From Methanobacteriota archaeon (GTDB taxonomy: Archaea > Thermoplasmatota > Poseidoniia > MGIII > CG-Epi1): a stretch of 22,276 nt of DNA. Where the stretch lies: assembly GCA_029977605.1 (NCBI GenBank), contig JAPOKN010000017.1, forward strand, positions 1 through 22,276, in the 5' to 3' direction. Both the position numbers and the translations under genes were made by a program. Under the pieces are notes generated by a model. It was not told the DNA's origin and did no database searches. It was given only the letters and a program-made list of their open reading frames with translations. This document shows positions 7,192 through 15,953 of this stretch, piece by piece (the stretch's first letter is position 1; the number at the start of each line of letters is the position of its first letter).

Positions 7192-8316
7192 GTGACTAAG
7201 AGTATAGAATCACAAATTCAATCATTAAAACTAGAAGCAGTTTCATATAAAAAGTTGGAAGATTATAGTAAAGCTGAAAGCAGTATATTGAAAGCGTTAG
7301 AGCTAAAACCCGAGGATAAGAGTCTCAATCATGAGTTGGCCAAAATATATTTTAAAAATGAAAAATATCCAGATTGTCTTGAATTATTATTGATATTATC
7401 AGATAGAATTAAACGTCGCCAAATTCTTTTCAAGGACATTGCGATGTGTTATTATAAAATGAATAAAATGGAAAAATCTTTGGAGGCAGTCCAGCATTCC
7501 TTATCGGAAAATCCCAATAACACTTCTTCACTTTATGTCGAAGCGTTGATTCAAAAAGAATTAGGTAATTTTGAAAAATCAATATCATCTTTCACTAAGC
7601 TGTTAGAATTAGATTCAAACAACAGAGATGCATTATATCAATTAGGTAAAATCAATCATCAAAGAGGCAGGTACAGAGAAGCTTTAGAATCATTTGATAA
7701 AGTTTTAGAATTTCGACCTAGAGATAACGAAGTTTTGAAAGCTAAGGGTATATCTCATGATGAATTAAACGAGTATGCAGAAGCATCAGAGGCATTGAAT
7801 AAAAGTATCAATGTAGATGATGAGATAGTTTTCAATGATAGAGGTGTAGCGCTCAGTAGGTTAGGCTACAATCATAAGGCTATTGATAGTTATCGTAGGG
7901 CTTTAGCATCAAATCCTAAGTATTCTATTTGTTGGTTTAATCTTGGAAAGGCTTTATTCAGGGTTGGAGATCTAAAAGATGCTTTAACAGCATTTCAGAC
8001 CTCTACTGAGCTGAATCCTAATAACAGAAGTGCTTGGAATAATCGAGGAGTTACTTTAAGGCAATTAAATAGACTAGAAGAATCACTTGATTGTTATGAA
8101 AGAGCTCTATCTTTGAAAGAAGAATATGCATGGGCTTGGCACAACAAGGGCTATGCCTTGGAATTACTTGATAGGCCACGAGAAGCTCTTGAAAGCTACA
8201 GTACTGCGTTAAATCATAAGCCAGATTCAAGAGAACATGGTGGTGCTGAATGGGCGAAATTGAAGAAAGATACCGAAGATGCTATAGTTAGATTGAAAAA
8301 GACAATTGGTGAATAA
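7192..8316 (+). CDS. Tetratricopeptide repeat (TPR) protein, about ten repeats
   Basis: The 374 residues are almost wholly TPRs, 34-residue helix pairs forming a protein-binding superhelix. About ten units are visible, beginning near residues 14, 48, 83, 115, 149, 182, 215, 250, 283 and 317. Typical signatures include GRYREALESFDKVLE, GDLKDALTAFQTSTELNPNN and AWNNRGVTLRQLNR. There is no signal peptide, membrane span or catalytic domain, so it is probably a cytoplasmic scaffold or co-chaperone-like protein. The start is GTG at 7192. The stop shares one base with the ATG of the next TPR gene (TAATG), so the two are translationally coupled. Its partners are unknown. Confidence 0.9.
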   Translation: MTKSIESQIQSLKLEAVSYKKLEDYSKAESSILKALELKPEDKSLNHELAKIYFKNEKYPDCLELLLILSDRIKRRQILFKDIAMCYYKMNKMEKSLEAVQHSLSENPNNTSSLYVEALIQKELGNFEKSISSFTKLLELDSNNRDALYQLGKINHQRGRYREALESFDKVLEFRPRDNEVLKAKGISHDELNEYAEASEALNKSINVDDEIVFNDRGVALSRLGYNHKAIDSYRRALASNPKYSICWFNLGKALFRVGDLKDALTAFQTSTELNPNNRSAWNNRGVTLRQLNRLEESLDCYERALSLKEEYAWAWHNKGYALELLDRPREALESYSTALNHKPDSREHGGAEWAKLKKDTEDAIVRLKKTIGE

Positions 8317-10043
8317 TGGATGTTATAGACCTTATTGAAGAAGGTGAAATGGAATATGAGAATGGTAATTCTTCTTTAGCAAAATCAAAATTTTTGCAGG
8401 CCTCATCTCTTGCTCCCGAAGATCCCCAAATTTTCAATAGATTAGGTATGCTCGAGATGTCTCGAAATTCTCCAAATGAGGCTAGAGTTTTTTATGAAAA
8501 AGCATGTAAATTAGCTCCTGAGGTTGCCAGATATCACATGAGATTAGGAGATTCATTGCAAAGATTATCAAGATATGAGGATGCAATAGGCGCATACGCT
8601 ATTTCTCTCGAATTAGAGCCAAGAAATGCACCTGCATGGAATAATAGAGGATTTGCTAATTTCAATATTAATCGTTGGAATGAAGCTTTACGATGTTATG
8701 ATGAATCAATGAAATCAGATCCTACATATGCTGTAGCTTGGTACAATTATGGCTACACCCTCCAATTATCTGGCAGACTAAATGATTCAAAGGATTATTA
8801 TCAACGTGCAGTAGATTTAGATCCCAGTGATAAGATTGCATGGAATAATTTAGCAAATGTTCATTATAATCAAGGCCTTTACGAGAGGAGTATTGAACTT
8901 TATGAAGAATCTCTTAAATTAGACGAAGAATATGTAATCGCTGTTAATAATATTGGTAATGCATTGGACCATTTGCATAGATATGAAGAATCAATATATT
9001 ACCATGAAAAAGCTATAGAACTAGATTCGATGTTTCATTATGCTTGGATGGCTAAAGGTCGTGCGCTAACTCGTCTGGGCCGTCCAGAAGAAGGACTTGA
9101 ATTTATAGAAACTTCATTAGAGTTAGACTCTGAGGATCCTGACTACCATGAGGCATTGGGTCGTTGTTTTCAAAGTTTAAAATTATATGATAAAGCAAGG
9201 CAAATAGTCAATTTAGGTTTGTCTGTTGATGGGCAACATGTACCCTGTTGGATAGCTCTGGGAGATATCAATATGGAAATTGGAAATACTTTACAAGCTA
9301 TGCAATGTTTTGACGAAGCAGTTAGAGCACAAGACATACTTTCAAGAAATAGGATGAGAGACTTGGATTGGATAGAAAAGGGACGTATTTTACAAGTTGC
9401 AGGAATAGTTCATGAAGGTTTTCGTCAATATTCTAATGCAATATCAGTAGCACCTGGTACCAGTCGACCTTATTTTAGAAATGCACAAGTATTGATTGAT
9501 TTTGATAAAATCTCAGAAGCACGAAAATTAATTGAGAAAGGTTTAGAAATTGATCCAAAATCAATAACTGGTAAGTCATTATTACTAAAAACGTTGTCTG
9601 GTGAAGAGATAGTAGATAGAATAGAAGAATTTTCACTTTTCAAAGAAAAAAATTCCCGAACTCAAGAAATTATAGCTAAAAAAGTGTTAGATATAGACCC
9701 TAAATTAGCATTAGAATTTCTTGATAAAAAGAATTCAAAGCATTTTTTGTTGTTAAGTCAATATTTTTTAATAAGAGAAGAATTTTCAGATTCAATATTA
9801 TTTGCGAGAAAGTTCATTCAGGCATTCCCCCGTGAAATTAATGGTTTTTTGAATGCAGGTTGGATTTCAATTGAAATGGATCATTTTGATGAAGCAATTG
9901 ATTTTTTTGATATGGCTTTAGGGATTGATTCTTTATGTTCTGAAGCATTATACGGTAAGGGTTCTGCACTGAAAAAGAAAGGTGAAGATTTTAGTTCCTG
10001 TCAAATTATACTGTCTAATATTAATAAAGAATTAGTTATTTAG
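8316..10043 (+). CDS. Tetratricopeptide repeat (TPR) protein, about fourteen repeats
   Basis: This 575-residue protein is built of TPRs: about twelve clear units over residues 1-415, a degenerate stretch of roughly 75 residues, then two more units near the C-terminus (REEFSDSILFARKFIQAFP, then DHFDEAIDFFDMALGID). The unit that reads AWNNRGFANFNINRWNEAL closely resembles AWNNRGVTLRQLNRLEESL in the preceding gene, so the pair probably arose by duplication. There is no signal peptide, membrane span or enzymatic domain. The ATG overlaps the upstream stop by one base, which indicates coupled expression. The 3' end overlaps the convergent glycosyltransferase gene by 8 nt. It is likely a cytoplasmic scaffold with an unknown client. 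Confidence 0.9.
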   Translation: MDVIDLIEEGEMEYENGNSSLAKSKFLQASSLAPEDPQIFNRLGMLEMSRNSPNEARVFYEKACKLAPEVARYHMRLGDSLQRLSRYEDAIGAYAISLELEPRNAPAWNNRGFANFNINRWNEALRCYDESMKSDPTYAVAWYNYGYTLQLSGRLNDSKDYYQRAVDLDPSDKIAWNNLANVHYNQGLYERSIELYEESLKLDEEYVIAVNNIGNALDHLHRYEESIYYHEKAIELDSMFHYAWMAKGRALTRLGRPEEGLEFIETSLELDSEDPDYHEALGRCFQSLKLYDKARQIVNLGLSVDGQHVPCWIALGDINMEIGNTLQAMQCFDEAVRAQDILSRNRMRDLDWIEKGRILQVAGIVHEGFRQYSNAISVAPGTSRPYFRNAQVLIDFDKISEARKLIEKGLEIDPKSITGKSLLLKTLSGEEIVDRIEEFSLFKEKNSRTQEIIAKKVLDIDPKLALEFLDKKNSKHFLLLSQYFLIREEFSDSILFARKFIQAFPREINGFLNAGWISIEMDHFDEAIDFFDMALGIDSLCSEALYGKGSALKKKGEDFSSCQIILSNINKELVI

Positions 10044-11157
10044 TTAAAATTTCAGTAAAGACACTCTCAATATCCTTAGATACTTTTTCCCAAGAAAAAA
10101 GTTTTTCTACTCTTTCTCGCCCTCTTTCCCCCATTTCTCGAGCCATCTCTGGCGCATTCCAGATTTTTTCTAATGCTGTTGCTATTGCACTCGGATCCAA
10201 TGGCTCTACGATATAACCTTCTTTTTCAGAAATAACATCCCTTACTCCGGGTATATCGCTTAAAATTAAAGGTTTTCCGGAAGCCATACCCTCTAAGCCT
10301 ACTATTCCAAAAGCTTCTAGCCTAGATGTTGATGGTAAAATAACTGCATCTGTAGCTGAATAATATGATGGCAACCAATAATCATCAACAGGTCCTACGA
10401 ATATTACTCTATCTTTTAAATCTAATTTTTTCACTAGATTAATTAGCCATTTTTTATATGGCCCATCTCCTACAATTAATAATTTCCCTTTTTTTGTATA
10501 AGTTAAGCTTCTGATGAGAATTCCGATACCTTTGTGAGGAACAAGCCTCCCAACAAAAAGACCTAGAGGCTCGTTTTCACAAGAGTATTTATCTCTTATT
10601 ATTTTACCATCATTATGGATATTAAATCGGCTGATATCAACAGCATTTGGAATTACTGTCACATCGATATCCCACAAAGTACGCGATGTGGTAGCATAGC
10701 TATCTGTAGTTGAAATTACTCTATTCGCCTCTCTCAGAGGATAGTCTCCTAGGTATTTTTGATAAAAATTCACAACAGTATTACCAAAAAATCCTTTTAA
10801 CTCTAAATCACAATGATGAGTCACAACGAAAGGTTTTCCAGCATCTTTGGCACCTTTTGCTGCAAACCTCTCTGTAAATGGAGGCGGTGAATGAATATGC
10901 ACAATGTCAGCATGAGTTCTTCTAACAAATTGCCGTATAGAAGTTACTACTGGGGTATTGTACATGTTGATCCATTGAGGTAGTCTTGTAATTTTTATTC
11001 CATTAAGATTTTCCGTTTCTGGCATCCTACTATATCTTGAGGTTACAACCTCAACTTCGTGACCCAACTTTATCAAGTTTTCAGAGAGGCCCAGAACGTG
11101 TGATTCAACGCCACCAAAGTGTGGAAAAAAATATGGAGTTACTTGAAGAATGTGCAT
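10036..11157 (-). CDS. GT4-family (GT-B fold) glycosyltransferase
   Basis: A retaining glycosyltransferase of 373 residues that would move a sugar from a nucleotide-sugar to a lipid-linked or other glycan acceptor on the cytoplasmic face. The N-terminal Rossmann half has the FGGVESH loop (14-20). The C-terminal half has VGRLVPHKG (202-210), IVGDGPY (228-234) and the donor-site EX7E motif with Glu281 and Glu289 (EAFGIVGLE), followed by SGKP. No membrane span is evident. It is the last gene of the minus-strand operon. Its ATG overlaps the stop of the GlmU-like gene by one base (TAATG), which ties it to the enzyme that probably makes its donor or a related sugar. Donor and acceptor cannot be read from the sequence. 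The 3' end overlaps the TPR gene by 8 nt. Confidence 0.9.
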   Translation of the reverse strand: MHILQVTPYFFPHFGGVESHVLGLSENLIKLGHEVEVVTSRYSRMPETENLNGIKITRLPQWINMYNTPVVTSIRQFVRRTHADIVHIHSPPPFTERFAAKGAKDAGKPFVVTHHCDLELKGFFGNTVVNFYQKYLGDYPLREANRVISTTDSYATTSRTLWDIDVTVIPNAVDISRFNIHNDGKIIRDKYSCENEPLGLFVGRLVPHKGIGILIRSLTYTKKGKLLIVGDGPYKKWLINLVKKLDLKDRVIFVGPVDDYWLPSYYSATDAVILPSTSRLEAFGIVGLEGMASGKPLILSDIPGVRDVISEKEGYIVEPLDPSAIATALEKIWNAPEMAREMGERGRERVEKLFSWEKVSKDIESVFTEILTK

Positions 11158-12365
11158 TATATAATCAAACTTTTATTTTCATAAGTACCTGAAATAAGTG
11201 CATTTGGACCAATTTTAGTATCACTTCCAATAATGGTTCCTGAATTTATTGAAGAATTAATTCCGGTTGCCACGTTATCTCCCATGATTGCCCCTAGTTT
11301 TCTCCTAGAAGTGTTGACTTGCTGTCCTTTATGCACAACAGTTATTTCTTTTTTGTCCAATCTTAAGTTTGCAATTTTAGTTCCCGAACCTAAATTACAG
11401 TTTTTACCAATTACCGAATCACCTACATAATTGTGGTGAGGTGCTTTTGAATTTTCGAATAGAATAGAATTTTTAATTTCCGAGGAAGCTCCTACCTTAT
11501 TATTTCCACATAAAACAGTTCCTTTTCTAAGATAAGCATTAGGTCCGACTACACAATTTTCACCAATCCAAACAGGCCCCTCTATGTAAGTTCCAGATTT
11601 TAATACGGAATCTTTTCCTAGATGAACGTCTCCTTTTAGATTCACGTTCTTTTCAACCGTTCCTTTAATGTCATTCTGAATGTCTTCGATGCAAACTTCA
11701 TTAGCAGTTAGCAGATCCCACGGAGACCCAATGTCTTTCCAGAAACCTTTGTAATTTACTGTATAAATATCATTTAATTTTAAAGCGTCAGTCAGTTCCA
11801 ATTCGCCCCTGATAGATCTTTCAATAGATTTAAGTGATTTAAATATTTTTTTATTAAATAAATATATTCCTGCGTTTATTGATGCAGGTCCTTTTACTCC
11901 TTTTTCAATTATGGACGTAAGAAGGCCATCTTTGGTTTGAACTGCACCGAATTTTCTGCCATCATCAACATGTGTAATCATCATTGCCATATGTTTTTTT
12001 TGTTTAGACAATAAATTTAAATTTTCCTCATCAATTAGAGTATCTCCATTCAAACAAAAGAATGCCCCATCAACATGCTCCTCAGCTAAAGACACAGCAT
12101 GTCCAGTACCCTTTTGTTCGTTTTGAACAATATACTTAATTTCAACGTTATATTTTTCTCCACTTCCAACTAAGTCGGAAATTTCCTTCATCCTATGTCC
12201 AATTAATATGTTGATTTTTGATACACCAACTTTTCTTAATGCTGTAATTTGTTGTTCGATTATCGGTTTGCCACATAAAGGAAGCAACGGCTTTGGGTAG
12301 TTCTCAGTTAATGGCCACATTCGGGTGCCTTTTCCTGCAGCTAAAATTAGAGCTTCCTTAATCAC
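11157..12365 (-). CDS. Archaeal GlmU-like bifunctional sugar-1-phosphate nucleotidylyltransferase/acetyltransferase
   Basis: The 402 residues join an N-terminal nucleotidylyltransferase to a C-terminal left-handed beta-helix acyltransferase. In the first part are LAAGKGTRMWP (8-18), KPLLPL (25-30), NGDT (106-109) and the substrate-loop DIGSPWDLL (211-219). Hexapeptide repeats run from about 235 to 390, with KAPHHNYVGDS (307-317) and GAIMGDNVATGIN (358-370) typical of the GlmU acetyltransferase site. Such archaeal enzymes make UDP-GlcNAc, and some also accept glucose-1-phosphate with dTTP or UTP. Here it probably supplies an activated sugar for surface glycans. The start is GTG, overlapping the GatE stop as GTGA. 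The downstream glycosyltransferase overlaps by one base. The first-step substrate could instead be glucose-1-phosphate. Confidence 0.9.
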   Translation of the reverse strand: MIKEALILAAGKGTRMWPLTENYPKPLLPLCGKPIIEQQITALRKVGVSKINILIGHRMKEISDLVGSGEKYNVEIKYIVQNEQKGTGHAVSLAEEHVDGAFFCLNGDTLIDEENLNLLSKQKKHMAMMITHVDDGRKFGAVQTKDGLLTSIIEKGVKGPASINAGIYLFNKKIFKSLKSIERSIRGELELTDALKLNDIYTVNYKGFWKDIGSPWDLLTANEVCIEDIQNDIKGTVEKNVNLKGDVHLGKDSVLKSGTYIEGPVWIGENCVVGPNAYLRKGTVLCGNNKVGASSEIKNSILFENSKAPHHNYVGDSVIGKNCNLGSGTKIANLRLDKKEITVVHKGQQVNTSRRKLGAIMGDNVATGINSSINSGTIIGSDTKIGPNALISGTYENKSLII

Positions 12366-14080
12366 AGAATCTCCTTAATTTTCTTCATTAACATTTTATT
12401 TATGTCGCCGCCATCCATTTTCCCTCTAAATTCAGACATTACAGGACCCATTAAAGCACCGACAGCTCCCATTCCTCTCTCTTTTATGAATTGTTCTTTA
12501 TTTTTAATCAAATTATTTATAAATATATTAATTTCATTATCTACATTTCCACTATTAACTTCGATTTCTTTATTATTACTTGATTGAATTAGGGCGTTTG
12601 GAATGCCTTCCTTCACAAGTCTTCCATCTTTAAATAGATCAAGAACTTTTTCCAAATCACTTGTACTTATATTTTCACCTTCGTCCTTAAGTTGTGGTAA
12701 TGTATGTAGGAGAATACGCGAAATTAGTTTTGGTAGTTCATATTTACCATTTAAATAATTAAATTTTTCGTCTAGTTCTCTATTGACCAATTGTTTTGAT
12801 TCTTCAGTATTAAGGGGTAAGTTTTTTTCTCTCTCATCTAAAGTTTTAGGCTTTGAAACATTTATGCCACTAATTTTGAATGGAGCTATATCAGTTTCAG
12901 GATACATCCTCGACGCTCCAGGCATAGGTCTTAAGTATTTGGTAAGATTTTCAGGAGTGACTTTTCTTACTTCAGCAGGCACTCCATTAGTTTTAATCCT
13001 TTCAATTACCAGATTCATTGCATTCTCAACTTTTTTTTCTTTACCAAATATGAGAATGAATGCGTCATTTTCCTTACATTTAAGTTTTCTTTTAATCTGG
13101 TTTGTTTCGTCACCATCAATTCCATATGCAGGCAATTCATCACTATGCATAATTCCCTTCATTCCAGCTCTTTTAGCATAATCTGCAAGTTCTTTACCCA
13201 ATCTTACATGATCTTTCGGAGAATTTTTGTTTCCTAAAACACCTTTCCAATTATCAATTTTTAGTGCTAGAGCGAATTCTCTTTTTTCTTTGAAACAATC
13301 ATTTACAACGGTCACTTGGTCAACATTTCCCTTTTCAATTTCATTTAGATTAGTTTGTCTTTTTACCTCGTTTTCAACTACCTTTGGCATTGAACTTAAG
13401 TCTTGAAATCCTTTTAATTCAACTCTTTGCCCGTTGTTTACCGAAACATTTACATCTTGCCTAATTGTCCCAAGACCTCGTCTAACATTACATGCTCTCA
13501 GCAGTCTTCCAATAGCTTTCGCAGCACTTTGCACATCATTACTATCGTTCAATTGAGGTTTTGTAGTAATCTCCAAAAGAGGGATTCCGAGTCTGTCTAG
13601 TAAGTATTCATGATTTTCCTCTCCATGTCGACATGAATCTTCCTCAAGACATAGTTGGTCAAGCTCGAGTATTTTACCATTGTATTCAATTTTCCCTCCA
13701 GTCGCTATCAGTCCAGTTCTTTGAAATCCACTTGTGTTTGATCCATCCACTACCACTTTCCTCATGAAATGGATTTCTTCAACCGCCTTTGCTCCAACTA
13801 ACTTAGCAAATTGTAAGGCAATCCTTACAGCATTTTCATTTGGCCCTCTTGGAGGTTCCTCATCAGCATAAATTAAACAATTACAGCTTTTGTTATAATA
13901 AGTAAATAATTTAATTTGTTCAGTTTTTGCAGCAACATCCACTTCCCCCATTTCACTTGAAGTTGCATGAAGTTTTCTCTTAAATAATAAATCTTTTCCG
14001 GTATCCTTGGAATCACAATTACAAAATAGTTTTCCGCTATTTAATTGCTGATGAATTTCCAGTCCTGCTTTAAGCGCCAC
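12362..14080 (-). CDS. gatE: Glutamyl-tRNA(Gln) amidotransferase subunit E
   Basis: GatE is the archaea-specific kinase/transamidase subunit that, with the asparaginase-like GatD, converts misacylated Glu-tRNA(Gln) to Gln-tRNA(Gln). The 572 residues show GLEIHQQL (6-13), the cysteine cluster around CNC (20-22, 66-68), IRQDVNVSV (206-214), ELKGFQ (221-226) and RPMPGASRMYPETDIAP (384-400). The region around 265-380 corresponds to the GAD insertion that separates GatE from GatB. The C-terminal 150 residues match the YqeY-like tRNA-binding tail (GAVGALMGPVMSEF near the end). It is a little shorter than many GatE proteins (about 600 residues). GatD is not in the window. The start is GTG at 14080, 17 nt after the upstream stop. 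It is embedded in an operon with envelope-sugar genes, which is unexpected. Confidence 0.95.
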   Translation of the reverse strand: MALKAGLEIHQQLNSGKLFCNCDSKDTGKDLLFKRKLHATSSEMGEVDVAAKTEQIKLFTYYNKSCNCLIYADEEPPRGPNENAVRIALQFAKLVGAKAVEEIHFMRKVVVDGSNTSGFQRTGLIATGGKIEYNGKILELDQLCLEEDSCRHGEENHEYLLDRLGIPLLEITTKPQLNDSNDVQSAAKAIGRLLRACNVRRGLGTIRQDVNVSVNNGQRVELKGFQDLSSMPKVVENEVKRQTNLNEIEKGNVDQVTVVNDCFKEKREFALALKIDNWKGVLGNKNSPKDHVRLGKELADYAKRAGMKGIMHSDELPAYGIDGDETNQIKRKLKCKENDAFILIFGKEKKVENAMNLVIERIKTNGVPAEVRKVTPENLTKYLRPMPGASRMYPETDIAPFKISGINVSKPKTLDEREKNLPLNTEESKQLVNRELDEKFNYLNGKYELPKLISRILLHTLPQLKDEGENISTSDLEKVLDLFKDGRLVKEGIPNALIQSSNNKEIEVNSGNVDNEINIFINNLIKNKEQFIKERGMGAVGALMGPVMSEFRGKMDGGDINKMLMKKIKEIL

Positions 14081-14097
14081 TTTCTTAATTCAAATAT

Positions 14098-14994
14098 CTA
14101 CTTTTTAAAATGACCGGTGAAATCTTTTTTGATTTTTGGTAGGAGAATTAATGCAATAATTCCTAATAATGGACCTATAATCAGGAACCCCATTGCCATT
14201 ATTGAAAAGAATGCTCCAATTTGTGCATTTTTGTAAGATTGTAAAGTGTATGTAACCCATGAACCCCAGACGCCTACTAATGAAAAAAGTAAAATTAAAA
14301 TTGGGCACCAATTAAGCATTTTAAGATATGTATTTTCATTTAGAGTAATATTGCCTTCACCCTCCTCAAGCTCAAAAGTAAAACGATTGACTCCTTCAAG
14401 GCCTGTGCTATAATCAATTAAACTCAAATCAGGATCTTGTGGAGGAATATAAACAGTCATAATTGAGGTCTTATGTCCTTCGGCACTCACTTTAATTTCA
14501 TATTTTCCTGGTTTCAAAAAAATATTATATGTTCCATTATCTAAATATGACTGATTAGTTTCTTTATTGTCTATAATTATCACAGCATAATCAATATATT
14601 CAGTTTTGTTTTCAATAATTAAATTTATTTTTACATCCTCAGAGTCACTGAATTGCTCAGGTGCGTAGTAAAGCGAACCTCCAGTCATTAATCCCATTAT
14701 GGATGCACTTAAAATTAAAAAAGAAATCACTTTAACCCAAAAGTGTTTTTCTTTATTTTTTCCCTCTTCTTCCTTAAAGTCGTATATTTGGTAATCTTCA
14801 GGGACTTTAGTTTTAATTTTCGGGTGGTATTTTTTCTTTATTCTAGCCTCTTTTAATTCATTATCTTCAACAGTTAATTCAAGAGTAATTCCGCATTTTT
14901 TACATCTTTTTTCGAATATGCCCTGGCTTTCCCCCATTAAGGTAATTTTATCTTTTTGTTCACAACTTGGGCAATTGAAGTTTATATTTGACAT
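14098..14994 (-). CDS. Zinc-ribbon membrane protein with PEGA-like external domain
   Basis: I do not recognise a named family. The 298 residues begin with a zinc ribbon, CPSC (8-11) and CKKC (31-34), followed by a basic linker. A first membrane span lies at about 87-108, then an external beta-rich segment (about 120-210) in which NGTYNIFLKPGKYEIKVSAEGH looks like a PEGA-type surface domain (pieces: NGTYNIFLKPGKYEIK at 153-168, VSAEGHKTS at 169-177). Two more spans follow at about 230-250 and 258-287, ending in a basic tail. The ribbon would be cytoplasmic and the PEGA-like part outside. It lies 2 nt after the SecB-like gene and 17 nt before gatE, in one operon. Function is unknown. Confidence 0.8.
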   Translation of the reverse strand: MSNINFNCPSCEQKDKITLMGESQGIFEKRCKKCGITLELTVEDNELKEARIKKKYHPKIKTKVPEDYQIYDFKEEEGKNKEKHFWVKVISFLILSASIMGLMTGGSLYYAPEQFSDSEDVKINLIIENKTEYIDYAVIIIDNKETNQSYLDNGTYNIFLKPGKYEIKVSAEGHKTSIMTVYIPPQDPDLSLIDYSTGLEGVNRFTFELEEGEGNITLNENTYLKMLNWCPILILLFSLVGVWGSWVTYTLQSYKNAQIGAFFSIMAMGFLIIGPLLGIIALILLPKIKKDFTGHFKK

Positions 14995-14996
14995 TT

Positions 14997-15440
14997 TTAG
15001 GCAACTTCAGGACTGTTTAGGTTAGGCTTAATATTCTTATTATCTCCCATTTTAACTTGTGGGACTTCAATTTTAAAAGGCGGAGGCAATCCTAATTTCC
15101 TAGCTATATTTAGCACTTCAAAAGATCCTTCGCCTAAGACTCTATTGTATAGTTCTCCAGTCATTTTTTCAGGTAGTTTGTGTTCTTTTTCCCATTGGCT
15201 TTGGGCCGATTTAATCACTTCATTTTTTTTATCAGAGTATATGACTTCACAATCTAGCTGTACCATACCTAATAGTCCATAGGATACAGAATATCTTATT
15301 TCTACATTTAATTGATTGTCGCTTTTGATTCTAGATGATAAGATTGTTGTACTGTGGTTAATTTGTAATTCTTTTTGTCGTGTGGCTTTACGATGACTTT
15401 TTGCTTCAATAGAGATTAATCTAAACGCAGTTGTAGGCAT
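14997..15440 (-). CDS. SecB-like small protein (tentative)
   Basis: This 147-residue cytoplasmic protein has no signal peptide or membrane span. The N-terminal two thirds are predicted beta-strands (for example VEIRYSVSYGLLGMVQLDCEV within 46-66). After a helix, LGLPPPFKIEVPQV (116-129) closely recalls the C-terminal 'GFPPLLLPPINF' strand of SecB export chaperones, in the same position relative to the fold's beta-sheet and helix. SecB-like proteins are reported in some archaea and in chaperone-dependent toxin systems, but no toxin gene is near. A chaperone role for secreted or membrane proteins is inference from one motif and overall layout. It is the first gene of the five-gene minus-strand operon, starting at ATG 15440 in a 63-nt divergent region. 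Confidence 0.6.
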   Translation of the reverse strand: MPTTAFRLISIEAKSHRKATRQKELQINHSTTILSSRIKSDNQLNVEIRYSVSYGLLGMVQLDCEVIYSDKKNEVIKSAQSQWEKEHKLPEKMTGELYNRVLGEGSFEVLNIARKLGLPPPFKIEVPQVKMGDNKNIKPNLNSPEVA

Positions 15441-15474
15441 AATTGGCTTACGAATGCCCCTTATTGAGAGTATC

Positions 15475-15482
15475 CTTATTAT
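15475..15482 (+). promoter_or_regulatory. Possible TATA box for the lipoprotein gene
   Basis: CTTATTAT has its first T 28 nt before the ATG at 15504. On the opposite strand TCAATAAG, ending near 15460, sits about 27 nt before the start of the SecB-like gene. The 63-nt divergent region therefore appears to hold two back-to-back leaderless promoters. Both matches are weak. Confidence 0.35.
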
Positions 15483-15503
15483 CCCCTTTTTCTAAAGACT
15501 ATT

Positions 15504-15953
15504 ATGTTTCGGAGTGTTGTTTTCGTGATAATTTTGCTTACAGCATCATTTACAGGCTGTACAGATTCAACACCAAATCGAACAATTGTCACGTTTCAAA
15601 TAGATTCAGATGGAGAAGGTTACTGGGTTTATCTTTACACAGTTCCCAGGACTAAAATGGGCAATTTCACAATTATTTCTAGTGACGGAAATGATACGGC
15701 TTCTTCAGCTTACAGCCACCAAAAAAAGATTTCTTTTGATGATTTAATTAAAGGCTCGGAAGATTTTATATCTTTTACTTTCAAAGCAGATTTATCCGAT
15801 GTTCATTGGGAGCTTAATTGTAAACTTAAAGTGAGCCCAGATTCAACAGATAATAAAATAATATTAGATGCAATCATAATTAATGAGGATGATGATTATG
15901 ATGAAAAAGAGTGGAAACTGCCTTATAGTACTCCTTTAAATTATAAACAATGA
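15504..15953 (+). CDS. Small putative lipoprotein
   Basis: The 149 residues begin with a hydrophobic signal peptide (VVFVIILLTASFTGC) and a lipobox-like SFTGC ending at Cys19, followed by TDSTPNRT. This suggests lipid attachment and exposure on the outer face. The remaining 130 or so residues are polar and beta-rich, with an acidic patch EDDDYDEKE near the end. I recognise no family. The gene overlaps the next by 4 nt (ATGA), so the two are coupled and perhaps act together at the membrane. A shorter frame beginning at 15443 covers the same DNA out of phase and looks spurious. Confidence 0.75.
   Translation: MFRSVVFVIILLTASFTGCTDSTPNRTIVTFQIDSDGEGYWVYLYTVPRTKMGNFTIISSDGNDTASSAYSHQKKISFDDLIKGSEDFISFTFKADLSDVHWELNCKLKVSPDSTDNKIILDAIIINEDDDYDEKEWKLPYSTPLNYKQ

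Noticed and set aside
12783..13181. Plus-strand frame of 132 codons opposite gatE
   Set aside because: gatE is intact and conserved on the other strand, and the frame lacks a start signal or family match.
14997..15440. SecB-like gene as part of a toxin-antitoxin-chaperone module
   Set aside because: No small toxin or antitoxin gene adjoins it; its neighbours are a zinc-ribbon membrane protein and gatE.
15443..15655. Open frame of 70 codons on the plus strand in the SecB-like/lipoprotein divergent region
   Set aside because: It overlaps the lipoprotein gene in another frame, has no recognisable protein features and occupies the only promoter space for two genes.
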